Source of the DNA: Terriglobia bacterium
GTDB taxonomy: Bacteria; Acidobacteriota; Terriglobia; Bryobacterales; Bryobacteraceae
Direction: 5' to 3'
Length of the DNA: 64,000 nucleotides
NCBI GenBank assembly: GCA_020073305.1
Contig: JAIQFK010000026.1
Span: 1 to 64,000, forward strand
Shown piece after piece: positions 23,243-32,035 of this stretch; position 1 is the stretch's first letter, and each line of letters opens with the position of its first letter. A program made the translations under genes and the position numbers. The notes under the pieces were generated by a model. That model searched no databases. It was given only the letters and a program-made list of their open reading frames with translations, and had not been told where the DNA came from.

Positions 23243-25177
23243 ATGAGCAGCATCAACGTTCGGCTGCCCGACGGCAGTACGCAGCCGGTTGCGCCCGGAA
23301 CCCGGCCCATCGACATTGCCCGCTCCATCAGCCCGCGCCTGGCAGACGCGGCGATCGTGGCGAAGGTGAACGGGGACCTGTACGATCTCACGCGGCCCCT
23401 GGAGGCGGATGCCGAGCTGAAGATCCTGACCAACAAGGATCCCGAATCGCTCCAGGTGTACCGCCATTCGACCGCGCACCTGCTCGCCGCGGCCGTGCTG
23501 GAGCTGTTTCCCGAGACCAAGCTGGGCATCGGACCGCCCATCGATACCGGCTTCTATTACGATTTCGACCGGCCCGCGCCTTTCACGCCCGAGGATCTGG
23601 AAAAAATCGAGAGGCGCATGTGGGAGATCCAGAAGCGCGACCTGCCCTACGAGCGGATCTTGACGCCCAAGGAAGATGGGCTGGCCAAGTACTCCGACGC
23701 CTGGATGAAATGCGAGCTGATCCGCGAGCGCGCGGGCGAGGTGTTCTCGGAATACACGCTGGGCCCGCAGTTCATCGATTTCTGCCGCGGCCCGCACCTG
23801 CCGTCGACCTCGAAAATCAAAGCGTTCAAGCTGCTCTCCATCGCCGGCGCGTATTGGAAAGGCGACGAGCACAACAAGCAACTGCAGCGCATCTACGGCA
23901 CGGCGTTTTTCAGTCAGAAGGAACTCGACGAGTATCTGCACAAGCTGGAGGAGGCCAAGAGACGCGATCATCGCAAACTGGGCCAGGAGCTGGACCTGTT
24001 CAGCATCCAGGAACTGGCCGGCCCGGGGCTGATCTTCTTCCATCCCAAGGGCGGCATGGTCCGCAAATTGATTGAAGACTGGATGCGCGATCAGTACCTC
24101 AAGCGTGGTTACGCGTTGGTTTATACTCCGCACATCGTACGGCGGGAACTATTCAAAGTATCCGGACACGCGAATTTTTACGGGGAGAACATGTTCACCC
24201 CGATGCAACTGGATGATGCCGAGTACCAGCCCAAGCCGATGAATTGCCCCGGCCACATTCTGATCTACGCCAACAAGCAGCGCAGCTACCGCGAACTGCC
24301 GGTAAGACTGGGCGAGCTCGGCACGGTCTACCGCTACGAGCGTTCTGGCGTGATGCACGGCTTAATGCGCGTGCGCGGGTTCACGCAGGACGACGCGCAC
24401 ATTTTCTGCACGCCCGGACAGATCGAAGACGAAGTTGTCGATTGCCTGCAATTCGCCATCGATACGCTTCACACGTACGGGTTCCAAAGCTACGAAGCCG
24501 AGCTTTCCACCTGGGACAACGGGAAGAGCGGCAAATACGACGGCTCGCCCGACCAGTGGCAGCTCGCCGAGAATTCGCTCAAGAAAGCCACTGAGCGGTT
24601 GAATCTCAAGGTCAAATTGATGCCGGATGAAGCTGCGTTCTACGGCCCGAAGATCGACGTCAAGCTGGTGGACGCGATCGGCCGCCTCTGGCAGCTTTCC
24701 ACCGTCCAGTTCGATTTCACGCTGCCGCGCCGTTTTGGTCTCGAATACATCGCCGAAGACGGCAAAGCGCATCAGCCGCTGATGGTGCACCGTGCGCTCT
24801 ACGGTTCGATCGAGCGGTTTTTCGGAATTTTGCTGGAGCATTATGCCGGCGCATTTCCGGTCTGGCTCGCGCCCGTGCAGGCCATCGTGCTGCCCATCAC
24901 CGACCGGCAGCTCGATTATGCACGCACCGTGCAGACCCGCCTGGATGCCGAAGGCATTCGAGCCACGCTCGACGATCGAAGCGAGAAGGTGAACCTCAAA
25001 ATTCGCGACGCGCAGTTGCAGAAGATCCCCTACATGCTGGTAGTGGGAGATCGCGAAGCGCAAGCCGGGCAAGTGGCTGTGCGCAACCGCAAGCATGGCG
25101 ACCTGGGCGCCAAGCCGCTCGACGCGTTCATCGCCGACGTACGCAAGCTGATCGATTCCAAAGCCGTGGAAGAGTAA
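23243..25177 (+). CDS. thrS: Threonine--tRNA ligase
   Basis: A full-length 644-residue enzyme charging tRNA-Thr. Residues 1-62 are the TGS domain. The editing domain follows (HSTAHLLAAAVLELFP at 75-90, with CRGPHL at 181-186). The class II catalytic core (about 245-535) contains the zinc ligand Cys335 in MNCPGH, motif 2 around YRYERSGVMHGLMRVRGFTQDDAH and motif 3 PLMVHRALYGSIERFFGILLEHYAG. The anticodon-binding domain occupies about 545-644. The usual infC-rpmI-rplT genes do not follow: the next gene is convergent. No T-box or operator-like leader is obvious in the short upstream interval. Confidence 0.98.
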   Translation: MSSINVRLPDGSTQPVAPGTRPIDIARSISPRLADAAIVAKVNGDLYDLTRPLEADAELKILTNKDPESLQVYRHSTAHLLAAAVLELFPETKLGIGPPIDTGFYYDFDRPAPFTPEDLEKIERRMWEIQKRDLPYERILTPKEDGLAKYSDAWMKCELIRERAGEVFSEYTLGPQFIDFCRGPHLPSTSKIKAFKLLSIAGAYWKGDEHNKQLQRIYGTAFFSQKELDEYLHKLEEAKRRDHRKLGQELDLFSIQELAGPGLIFFHPKGGMVRKLIEDWMRDQYLKRGYALVYTPHIVRRELFKVSGHANFYGENMFTPMQLDDAEYQPKPMNCPGHILIYANKQRSYRELPVRLGELGTVYRYERSGVMHGLMRVRGFTQDDAHIFCTPGQIEDEVVDCLQFAIDTLHTYGFQSYEAELSTWDNGKSGKYDGSPDQWQLAENSLKKATERLNLKVKLMPDEAAFYGPKIDVKLVDAIGRLWQLSTVQFDFTLPRRFGLEYIAEDGKAHQPLMVHRALYGSIERFFGILLEHYAGAFPVWLAPVQAIVLPITDRQLDYARTVQTRLDAEGIRATLDDRSEKVNLKIRDAQLQKIPYMLVVGDREAQAGQVAVRNRKHGDLGAKPLDAFIADVRKLIDSKAVEE

Positions 25178-25179
25178 CG

Positions 25180-25196
25180 AGGGGCATCTAGCCCCT
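25180..25196. terminator. Hairpin between convergent genes (weak terminator candidate)
   Basis: AGGGGC (25180-25185) pairs exactly with GCCCCT (25191-25196) across a five-base loop, right after the thrS stop and overlapping the stop codon of the convergent gene. No T-run follows on either strand, so rho-independent termination is uncertain. Confidence 0.35.
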
Positions 25197-26673
25197 ATCG
25201 CCGCACGATGACAGGCACGGAAGTAAAACTGTTGAACGGGCTGAATCGGAGTCCCAGGCCTGCGATTCCGGAGCTGGATGCGGGCTGAAACTCGATGGTT
25301 CCGAGCTGGCCTTTGGTCACTGCAAACTGGTCTGTTGCCACAAAGGCAAGGTGCCCGTTGGCGGGCAGCACGATGGTTGAGGGACTGCCCAGTTTGTTTC
25401 CAAATGCATCTCGTATGGTGACGTTGAGGGTCGTGTGCACGCTGGTGGAGTTGACCAGCGCCACTCCGGTCACGAATCCTCCCGTATTGTCGAAGGGTAC
25501 CAGCAGATCTGAGATGTTTCTGTCTTCCAGCGGACTCGTACCTTCGGCATATGTGCCGTTGCTGAGCTGCTCGCGGAAAATAGCAAATCCGGCCACGGGC
25601 CCCGAGCTATACACCTGAGCCCACCCCACCAGAGTCGTGGCGGATGCCGGCGCCTCCGTATCGATACGCAGAGTAGCACCGGGGTTCATGGTTTGATCCA
25701 CCGAAGATCCCGTTCCTGTCACCGTGTTGCCCTGCAGGGTCGCGGTGAAGGGCAAGGTCAACGCGCTGCCACTATCGGCCCAGAACTCCACTCTTACCTC
25801 GGTGGGAGTTGAGGAGATGTTTTCCAGGGATATGGTCGTCTTCCACCCGCCACCCGATGCCAACTGCGACAGGATGCCGGCTTTCGCGAACTGCCGCAGT
25901 GCGGAACCTGCAATGATGACCCCGGAGTCCGTCTCACTGAATAGAATCTCTCCGCCCCCGGAGACGACAGTGAAATTCAGGGCCGTGGAATTCCCCGCGC
26001 TATCGGCCAGAGTGGTTGAGCCAGTGCAATTCGAGCTGACGGTGTACTTGCCCGACATGCTCCTGTTGCCCGCCGTGCCGCCGATGCTGGCCGTGTCGCT
26101 GAGAGTGAACGTGCCGTTCCCGTCCGAGGTCAGCGTGCCGGAATCCGCAAATGGCTGGAACGTGCCGGTGGAGTCATAAAACCCGCCACGAAGGCCAAAA
26201 CCATAAGCGCCGCTTACGTCCTGGGCCGTGCAGTTGGTTTGCTGCGGCTTCGCATTGCCTGAAATGGCCGCCCCGGAATCGGATTCCATGAATTGAATCT
26301 GCACTCCGCTGCCGATGATCACCATGTTGATGCTGGCCGAATTTGTCAGATTGTCCGTGTACTTGAGAGAGCCGGTGCAGTCTGCGTTGACGGTGTAGGT
26401 TCCGGTGAGGGTTCTCGATGCGATCTGTCCATCCACGTTTAGGGTGCTGGAACCGGTGACCTTCCCGCTGCCATTCCAGGTCAGGCTGCCGGAATCAGTA
26501 AACGAAACGAAGCCAACCTGCGACAGGAAGATCTGCCCGGTCATCAAATATCCATAGGCGCCGGATAGGGTGGCGCTCTTGCAGACATGGCTCACGGGCT
26601 GGGCGCTGCAATGGAAGGACGTTGCCAACAGGACGGCTGACAGTGGCAAGATGCGGGCGATCAGGTATCTCAT
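25195..26673 (-). CDS. Secreted repeat-containing protein of unknown function
   Basis: A 492-residue exported protein (signal peptide about 1-24). Two related beta-rich units of about 120 residues each follow: LSGAYGYLMTGQI...DSGAAISGNAKP and VSGAYGFGLRGGF...DSGVIIAGSALR, each with a SGAYG-F/L opening, a DSGTLT/DSGSLT strand and a G-T/K-Y-TV-C-TG core. The C-terminal half (from about 275) is a separate beta-type region (GGGWKTTISLENISSTPTEVRVEF...). Low charge and many Ser, Thr and Gly residues suit an extracellular location. Similar proteins are common in Acidobacteriota but uncharacterised. No catalytic residues recognised. Confidence 0.75.
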   Translation of the reverse strand: MRYLIARILPLSAVLLATSFHCSAQPVSHVCKSATLSGAYGYLMTGQIFLSQVGFVSFTDSGSLTWNGSGKVTGSSTLNVDGQIASRTLTGTYTVNADCTGSLKYTDNLTNSASINMVIIGSGVQIQFMESDSGAAISGNAKPQQTNCTAQDVSGAYGFGLRGGFYDSTGTFQPFADSGTLTSDGNGTFTLSDTASIGGTAGNRSMSGKYTVSSNCTGSTTLADSAGNSTALNFTVVSGGGEILFSETDSGVIIAGSALRQFAKAGILSQLASGGGWKTTISLENISSTPTEVRVEFWADSGSALTLPFTATLQGNTVTGTGSSVDQTMNPGATLRIDTEAPASATTLVGWAQVYSSGPVAGFAIFREQLSNGTYAEGTSPLEDRNISDLLVPFDNTGGFVTGVALVNSTSVHTTLNVTIRDAFGNKLGSPSTIVLPANGHLAFVATDQFAVTKGQLGTIEFQPASSSGIAGLGLRFSPFNSFTSVPVIVRR

Positions 26674-26831
26674 GGGAAATGTGGCTCCTTGTGGCTAAAG
26701 CGAGGACGCATCTGGGAGGGGCGGAAGTTTCACCTTAATCAAGATTTTCCACTGAGACGGCAAGATTATCGAGCCTGCCCTAATCGGTCAAATCCCTTCA
26801 TAGAGAGATCGACGCGGCTGTGGGCAATGTA
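26674..26831. other. Intergenic, nothing recognised
   Basis: About 160 bases between two leftward genes, with locally lower GC. It should hold the promoter of the secreted protein at 25195-26673, but no convincing -35/-10 pair or RNA gene was identified. Confidence 0.4.
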
Positions 26832-28718
26832 CTAAGGGAGCGTAATCATCTCGCGCCAATCGGAGCCGGGGGAGGTGCTGGTTGTTGTGCCGGCGATGAC
26901 ACCCTGATTGTTCATCCAGTGATAATCCGAGTAGTTGTCGATCTTATACTGTTTGCCGCTTGTCGGATCCACCACGTCGACCGTACCCAGGATGGAGTTT
27001 TCGCGCTTGCGAGCGATTTCATCGTAGACGTGTGATCTTGCCTCGTAGCCTTTGGTGATCATGTCCGAGGTCTTCTGCTGGTTGTCGGCAATGGCCTGAC
27101 GTGCGTGGGCCTGGATTTCCGCGGAACGGGCATTGTCCTGTGCCACGGCGTTGCCGGCGATCTGATCCTCCCGCTGTTTCCACTGGGCGTTGATGCCCAT
27201 GGAGTTGAGAACGTGCCGGCTGATGTCGTCAGCTTGCTCGCGGCGCTCGGCGACGGCGATGTAGCCGTACAAGGAGTCGACGTACCAGATGCCGCCCCGG
27301 CCCGGAAAGGGGAGAATCGTCGCCGCCGCATAATAGCCGCGCGCTTCGCGCCCATTCCAGGTGCAAGAGAAGGATACACCCGCCGCCGTGACGCGCGGAT
27401 TCGGCGCACCCTGGCCGCGAGCCTGCTGCGCGGCAGAGCCCGCCAGGTCCTGACGCTCATTCTCGGAAAGGACATGCACATCTCCGCATTCCCGCCTTAC
27501 AGAACTCGCAACATATTCGCGTATGAATTGCTGAGCCGGCAAGAATCGGCGAATTTGCAGCTTCGAGCCGTCGCCCAGAGACGCGTACGCCCCTTCGCCG
27601 AGACCGGCGCGTGCGTACATTTGATTCGGCATGGAGTAAGCGCCGACGTTCGCATCGCCAATCGTCATACGGATCTGGCGGTCGGGCGAGATCAGAATCA
27701 GACTTTCACGGATATCGGTCGCGCTCTGGCGGATAGCTCCGCCCGAGATGTTCCATCCCTGCGGGACGGACGCTTGAAACGCGCCTTCGCGCGGATCGGT
27801 CCATCGAACCCAAGCTACCGGTTCGGCGGGCGTGACGCTTTTAGCGGGCGCAGCGCTGTTGGTCTTGGGATCGGATACAACGTGGAAACTTCTTAGAATG
27901 GCGGCAAAGGTGTCCACCGAGGCGCGATAAAGAGAAGAGGGCGCGGTTACGCAAAACAGAAAGAGGGTTGTGCCTTCGGGCGTTGAACTCCAACGCATCA
28001 ACGCCGCACCGCTCGTCTGGCCACGGGCGAATACCCGAGCCGTATTGCCAGTCAGTTTCGGCGCGTCCCAGGCCATGCTGGCGTCCACGCGGCGCGCGAG
28101 ATGTTCGACCACTGTTCCTGCTCCGCGGGCATCCAACTGTTGCTGCGGAACAAACATGGGCCAGATGACCACCTGCTGGCCTTGTGGACCCTGGATGTTG
28201 ATGCGTCCAACGCGCGGGTCGGCGCGCAGGTTCCAGCCTGCGGGGACACTGACGGAGAATCCCATGGGGTCGTTGTGCGAAACCCAGCGCACTGGCGCAG
28301 TCGATGCAACGGTTTCCTGTGGAGCCGCCGTGGCGGCGGTAACGGCTATCGCCGCCGGCGCCGCGGGCTGAACCACCGGCTTTTTCGGCCGAGCCGTGGC
28401 GTGAGAGGCCGGCATAGATGCCGAATCTTTCGCGGAGGCTTCTGCCGGCGCCGTCCGCGGAGGCGGCGTCTCCATCATCGCCCGTATGACGCGTTCGGTG
28501 ACGGAAGACGATTTGAGCAGAATGAGCTGATCGGCTGACAGGTTAAACGACGGGTGCCGGGCGTGGATCTGTGCCAGGATGATTTCGTCGCTCACCCCTG
28601 CTTTGGTGAGCCGCACCACATCTTCCACCGTCATTCGGGGACTGGCATTACCTATCCAAGCGCCGGCCACAAGAACAACAACCAACGCGATGAAGCGGCT
28701 GAAATTCGGTCTTTTCAC
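26832..28718 (-). CDS. Secreted protein of unknown function with N-terminal degradation-of-order helical domain shared with neighbour
   Basis: A 628-residue protein (signal peptide about 1-26). Residues about 28-85 (MTVEDVVRLTKAGVSDEIILAQIHARHPSFNLSADQLILLKSSSVTERVIRAMME) form a helical unit closely similar to one in the upstream gene. An Ala/Pro linker follows, then two copies of a fold starting WVSHNDPMGFSVSVPAGWNL and WVRWTDPREGAFQASVPQGWNI (about 145 and 310). The C-terminal 100 residues are helical and charged. Function unknown; export is likely. The GTG at 28718 has GGGAG upstream and is preferred over a TTG at 28745. It follows its neighbour after 31 bases. Confidence 0.7.
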   Translation of the reverse strand: MKRPNFSRFIALVVVLVAGAWIGNASPRMTVEDVVRLTKAGVSDEIILAQIHARHPSFNLSADQLILLKSSSVTERVIRAMMETPPPRTAPAEASAKDSASMPASHATARPKKPVVQPAAPAAIAVTAATAAPQETVASTAPVRWVSHNDPMGFSVSVPAGWNLRADPRVGRINIQGPQGQQVVIWPMFVPQQQLDARGAGTVVEHLARRVDASMAWDAPKLTGNTARVFARGQTSGAALMRWSSTPEGTTLFLFCVTAPSSLYRASVDTFAAILRSFHVVSDPKTNSAAPAKSVTPAEPVAWVRWTDPREGAFQASVPQGWNISGGAIRQSATDIRESLILISPDRQIRMTIGDANVGAYSMPNQMYARAGLGEGAYASLGDGSKLQIRRFLPAQQFIREYVASSVRRECGDVHVLSENERQDLAGSAAQQARGQGAPNPRVTAAGVSFSCTWNGREARGYYAAATILPFPGRGGIWYVDSLYGYIAVAERREQADDISRHVLNSMGINAQWKQREDQIAGNAVAQDNARSAEIQAHARQAIADNQQKTSDMITKGYEARSHVYDEIARKRENSILGTVDVVDPTSGKQYKIDNYSDYHWMNNQGVIAGTTTSTSPGSDWREMITLP

Positions 28719-28749
28719 GACAGGCTCCCTGGATGAATTCGGCAAAGCG

Positions 28750-29592
28750 CTATTCCTTCACCCGAAAGGAATAAATCTTCCCTGATCCACTGGTTGAACC
28801 GGGCGGCAAGAACCCGTATTCTCCGGGCGCGGACGTCGCTGGGAACGTCAGCTCATAAACCCGGCTGGCTATTTTCTTGCCGTCAAACGGCACCTGGTCG
28901 CGTTGCGATCCGCCCTGAGAATGCAGAAACCCGCCTGTGACCGTGCGGAATTCGCGATTGTCTTTATTTGAATGCAGACGGAGCAACTGGTATTCAGCCA
29001 GCGCGGCGCCTTCCGGGGCCACGATCAATAATTCAAGGGGATTCGCAAAAGCCGTGTGGCTGCTCGCGCCGGGCACATGACCGTTGACATCGCCATGTCG
29101 AGCGCCGGCAGTCGCAATGGTTTTCAGCACGCCGCCCGTTTTCCAGTAGACGATTTCCGGCGGAACTTCGACCCACTGGCTCTGCTTGTGGACGTAAACC
29201 CCGACCTCGGTGGGCAACGCCGCTTCACCGGGCGCGGGTATCATGACGGCAGGCGGTGGCCCGGCATCCTTGAAAACGGCGGGCGGCGGCGCCGGGATGT
29301 CCCCCTGCGACGGGTCCAACATGACCTCGACAACCCGGTCGCTCACATTGGCCGTTTTCAATGCAATTAACTGGTCCGTCGATAGATCAAAAGCCCGGCC
29401 GCTCTTTCTGATCTGCTGGATGATGATATCTTCGCTCAAACCAGCCCTGGCGAGCTTAATGACGTCTTCGGCTGTCAGGCCGGGCTTGGCCGCCTTAGAT
29501 CGCGCGGCCGTCTGTCCGGCGAAAAGTGGACTCCATACCAATAAACCGACCCATAGCGCGGTCGCGACCGCGCTCCCATTCAATTGCCTCAC
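28750..29592 (-). CDS. Secreted protein of unknown function sharing the same N-terminal helical domain
   Basis: A 280-residue exported protein (hydrophobic start VRQLNGSAVATALWVGLLVWSPLFAGQ). Residues about 38-93 (LTAEDVIKLARAGLSEDIIIQQIRKSGRAFDLSTDQLIALKTANVSDRVVEVMLD) match the helical unit of the next gene almost position by position, which implies duplication or domain sharing. The remainder is beta-rich and ends with an SGKIYSFRVKE strand. The start is a GTG at 29592 with CAGGAG nine bases upstream. First gene of a two-gene leftward operon. Function unknown. Confidence 0.7.
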   Translation of the reverse strand: MRQLNGSAVATALWVGLLVWSPLFAGQTAARSKAAKPGLTAEDVIKLARAGLSEDIIIQQIRKSGRAFDLSTDQLIALKTANVSDRVVEVMLDPSQGDIPAPPPAVFKDAGPPPAVMIPAPGEAALPTEVGVYVHKQSQWVEVPPEIVYWKTGGVLKTIATAGARHGDVNGHVPGASSHTAFANPLELLIVAPEGAALAEYQLLRLHSNKDNREFRTVTGGFLHSQGGSQRDQVPFDGKKIASRVYELTFPATSAPGEYGFLPPGSTSGSGKIYSFRVKE

Positions 29593-29751
29593 GAGTGCAA
29601 CTCCTGTTGTTTTCTCATGGTCATGAAGGGGCACAACCCTCCCCTAACCCTTTATCGGCAGAAAAGTGCATGAGGTGGTCAGTCCGGACTGCCAAACCTC
29701 TGATTTCAAATCCCGGTTGAGCTTTGGCTACAGACGCGAGTAAATGGTTAA

Positions 29752-31053
29752 GTGGTTCGTAGTTTCGTACTCCTGTTGCTCAGCGTAGCTTCCGTGGCGC
29801 AGCCGTCGGTCCAGCGCGGCGTGCTGGATCCGGCATTTGAAAAGGTCCCCTTCGATCAATGGCTCGGCGAACGCGACCAGGCGCGGTTCCGATGGACGGC
29901 GACCGTCCCCCGCGCCGAACTCTCGTTTCACCAGCGGCTCATGGCCCGAATCGCCATCAAATTGGATGGCCGGGACCTGGAGAGCCGGCGCGGCGAGGGC
30001 AAGCTGGTGTTCCTGATCCAAATCACCGACCGCGACGGAACGCGCTATCAGGACCACAGCAGCGTCGAACTCAGCAAACTCGACGAGAACATCAAAGCCG
30101 TGAACCTGGAGTACTTACAGCGCGCATTCTTTCTGCCGGGAGATTACCAGCTTGCCGCAGCGATCCTCGATACCGCCACCGGTGAGCACAGCACCAGGCA
30201 GGAGCCGTTTCGCGTGGCGGCGCCGCAGCACGATCTGCTGCCGGACGCGTGGCGCGATCTGCCGCCAGTTGAGTTTATCGGCAACGAGGAATCGCCCGAC
30301 AGTTGGTATCTGCCCGGCATTCGCGGCCGGTTGCGGTGGGTGGCCTCCGTACACTCCCCAGCCCGAGTCAACGTCATTCTGAACGTGGCCCCTTCCGTAC
30401 CGGCGCCGGGATCGCATCGAAGCCAAAGCGGCGATCTGGCCGCTCTGCTTCCGACCCTCAAAGCGATCTCGCAGACCGGGTCGCCGGCGCTTTCGGAGCA
30501 CGTTGAATTGATCGACCTCTCCCGCCGGCGTACCGTGTTCCATCAAGACGACGTGCACGATCTCGATTGGCCCCGCCTGAAGGCGTCTTTGGGAGAAGCG
30601 AATACGGCGTCCATTGACATTCACTCGCTCTCCGAGCGGCACAACGACGCGCAATTTTTCGTCTCCCAGGTGCGCAGCCTCCTCCGCGCCTCGGAAAAAC
30701 CCTGCGTTCTCGTCGTGCTCACCAAACCCGTGGCCTTCGAGTCCGGCGAAGATCTGGAGCCGGTTTCCCTAGAGGCCTTGCCGGCCTGCCGTGTCTTCTA
30801 TATCCGCTACCGCGCTCCGGCCGAGCCCGTTCCTCCCTTTGGCCGAGAGATGGGAGGACGGCGCCGGGGCCGGCGCATGGGCGGTTCCATGCCCGGCTAT
30901 GAGCCCCCGCAAGACGTCATCGATCAGTTGGAGGCTACCCTGAAGCCGCTAAGCCCGAAAGTATTCGATGTCGAGAAGCCGGAACAGATAACAAAAGCCC
31001 TCGCCGAAATAGAGAAGGCGCTTCTGACGTCTGACGCACAATCGACGCGCTAG
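29752..31053 (+). CDS. Secreted acidobacterial protein of unknown function
   Basis: A 433-residue protein with a signal peptide (about 1-17). The first part (about 18-145) is beta-rich, with RFRWTATVPRAELSFHQRLMARIAIKLDGRDLESR and YLQRAFFLPGDYQLAAAILDTATGEHS resembling a ligand-binding sandwich. The middle (about 185-345) has a Rossmann-like alternation that could be a degenerate VWA fold. A Gly/Arg-rich loop (GREMGGRRRGRRMGGSMPG, about 363-381) precedes a helical tail. No catalytic motif is visible. The start is a GTG at 29752; the ribosome-binding site is weak. Confidence 0.65.
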   Translation: MVRSFVLLLLSVASVAQPSVQRGVLDPAFEKVPFDQWLGERDQARFRWTATVPRAELSFHQRLMARIAIKLDGRDLESRRGEGKLVFLIQITDRDGTRYQDHSSVELSKLDENIKAVNLEYLQRAFFLPGDYQLAAAILDTATGEHSTRQEPFRVAAPQHDLLPDAWRDLPPVEFIGNEESPDSWYLPGIRGRLRWVASVHSPARVNVILNVAPSVPAPGSHRSQSGDLAALLPTLKAISQTGSPALSEHVELIDLSRRRTVFHQDDVHDLDWPRLKASLGEANTASIDIHSLSERHNDAQFFVSQVRSLLRASEKPCVLVVLTKPVAFESGEDLEPVSLEALPACRVFYIRYRAPAEPVPPFGREMGGRRRGRRMGGSMPGYEPPQDVIDQLEATLKPLSPKVFDVEKPEQITKALAEIEKALLTSDAQSTR

Positions 31054-31108
31054 CCGTGTCGAGGAATGGCCTAGATCGAAGCTTGAGGTCGCACATCTCC
31101 GCCCGGGC

Positions 31109-31966
31109 TTACCTCCGCATGTGTTCGTCCAGGAAAGCGAACACGTCGGGCTCCCAACTGCTCACGCCAAGATAAGGGAAGTCGTGCCCCTCATCGGCGG
31201 TGTGGCCGATTGGCGGATAGATCTTCAGGCGATGCGGTTTACCGAGCTGTTCCAGCCGCGCGTCCAGCGATTTGCCCAGCGCGACCGAGTAGTCGTTCGC
31301 GGCGTGAATGAAGAATACCGGCGCTGCGATGTGCGCCACGGCTGCAAGGAGCCGCGCCCGCAACTGCGGCGACCGATCCCAGCTATAGCCGGCGCCAGAG
31401 AAGATGACGACTGCCCGCAGGGCAGGCTCGCGCTCAGCCAATAGCAATGTGAGCGACCCACCGAACGAGTGTCCGATTGCCGCCACGCGGCGCGCATCGA
31501 CCTCGGGGAGTGCCTGCAGGAAAGCGAGTCCGGAATGGGCATCGCTAATGTCCCTGTTCTCCAGCAACTGGAGTTGCAGTGTATTCCGCGCCTCCGGTCC
31601 GTGAGCGGCGAGTTCGCTGTTCATCAGGTCGATGGCGTTCTTACCTTGGTCAGCGGACAACCCGACACCGCGCCGGAAGAGAAATAGGAACACATAGCCA
31701 TGGCGAGCGAACAGCGGTCCTAGCATTTCAGCCTGCCGCTTGTACGGTCCGAGCTGTTTCAGTTGCTCAGGAGTGCGGCCACTGCCGTGATTGAGCAGGA
31801 TCGCGGGAAACGGGCCGCGGCCCTGGGGGCGCCAGAGCAGTGCGTGCAGCGTGACCGGCCCGTTATGCACCACGACGGTTTCCGACCCACCGGACGCCTG
31901 TCCCTCGGCCGTCGCGAGCGCAGTTAGAACGAGCGCCGCCAGAATGAACACACGTGGCCCAGTCAT
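31109..31966 (-). CDS. Secreted alpha/beta hydrolase (dienelactone-hydrolase-like)
   Basis: A 285-residue exported hydrolase (signal peptide about 1-25). The nucleophile elbow GHSFGG places Ser167; an Asp follows in FIHAANDYS and the His in GHTADEGHDF, completing the triad. The oxyanion-hole segment is LLNHGSGRTPEQ (about 58-69). The fold is closest to dienelactone hydrolases and acyl peptidases, but the substrate is unknown. Start choice is uncertain: ATG at 31966 sits next to the hydrophobic core, and an ATG at 31984 would add MRPGVR. It is transcribed toward the gene at 29752 and lies beside galT. Confidence 0.83.
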   Translation of the reverse strand: MTGPRVFILAALVLTALATAEGQASGGSETVVVHNGPVTLHALLWRPQGRGPFPAILLNHGSGRTPEQLKQLGPYKRQAEMLGPLFARHGYVFLFLFRRGVGLSADQGKNAIDLMNSELAAHGPEARNTLQLQLLENRDISDAHSGLAFLQALPEVDARRVAAIGHSFGGSLTLLLAEREPALRAVVIFSGAGYSWDRSPQLRARLLAAVAHIAAPVFFIHAANDYSVALGKSLDARLEQLGKPHRLKIYPPIGHTADEGHDFPYLGVSSWEPDVFAFLDEHMRR

Positions 31967-32035
31967 TCGTACCCCCGGCCTCATTTGATAGCACAAGCCG
32001 ACGGCGGACCGTCGTGCCAGCGCTCCAGCCCAGGA

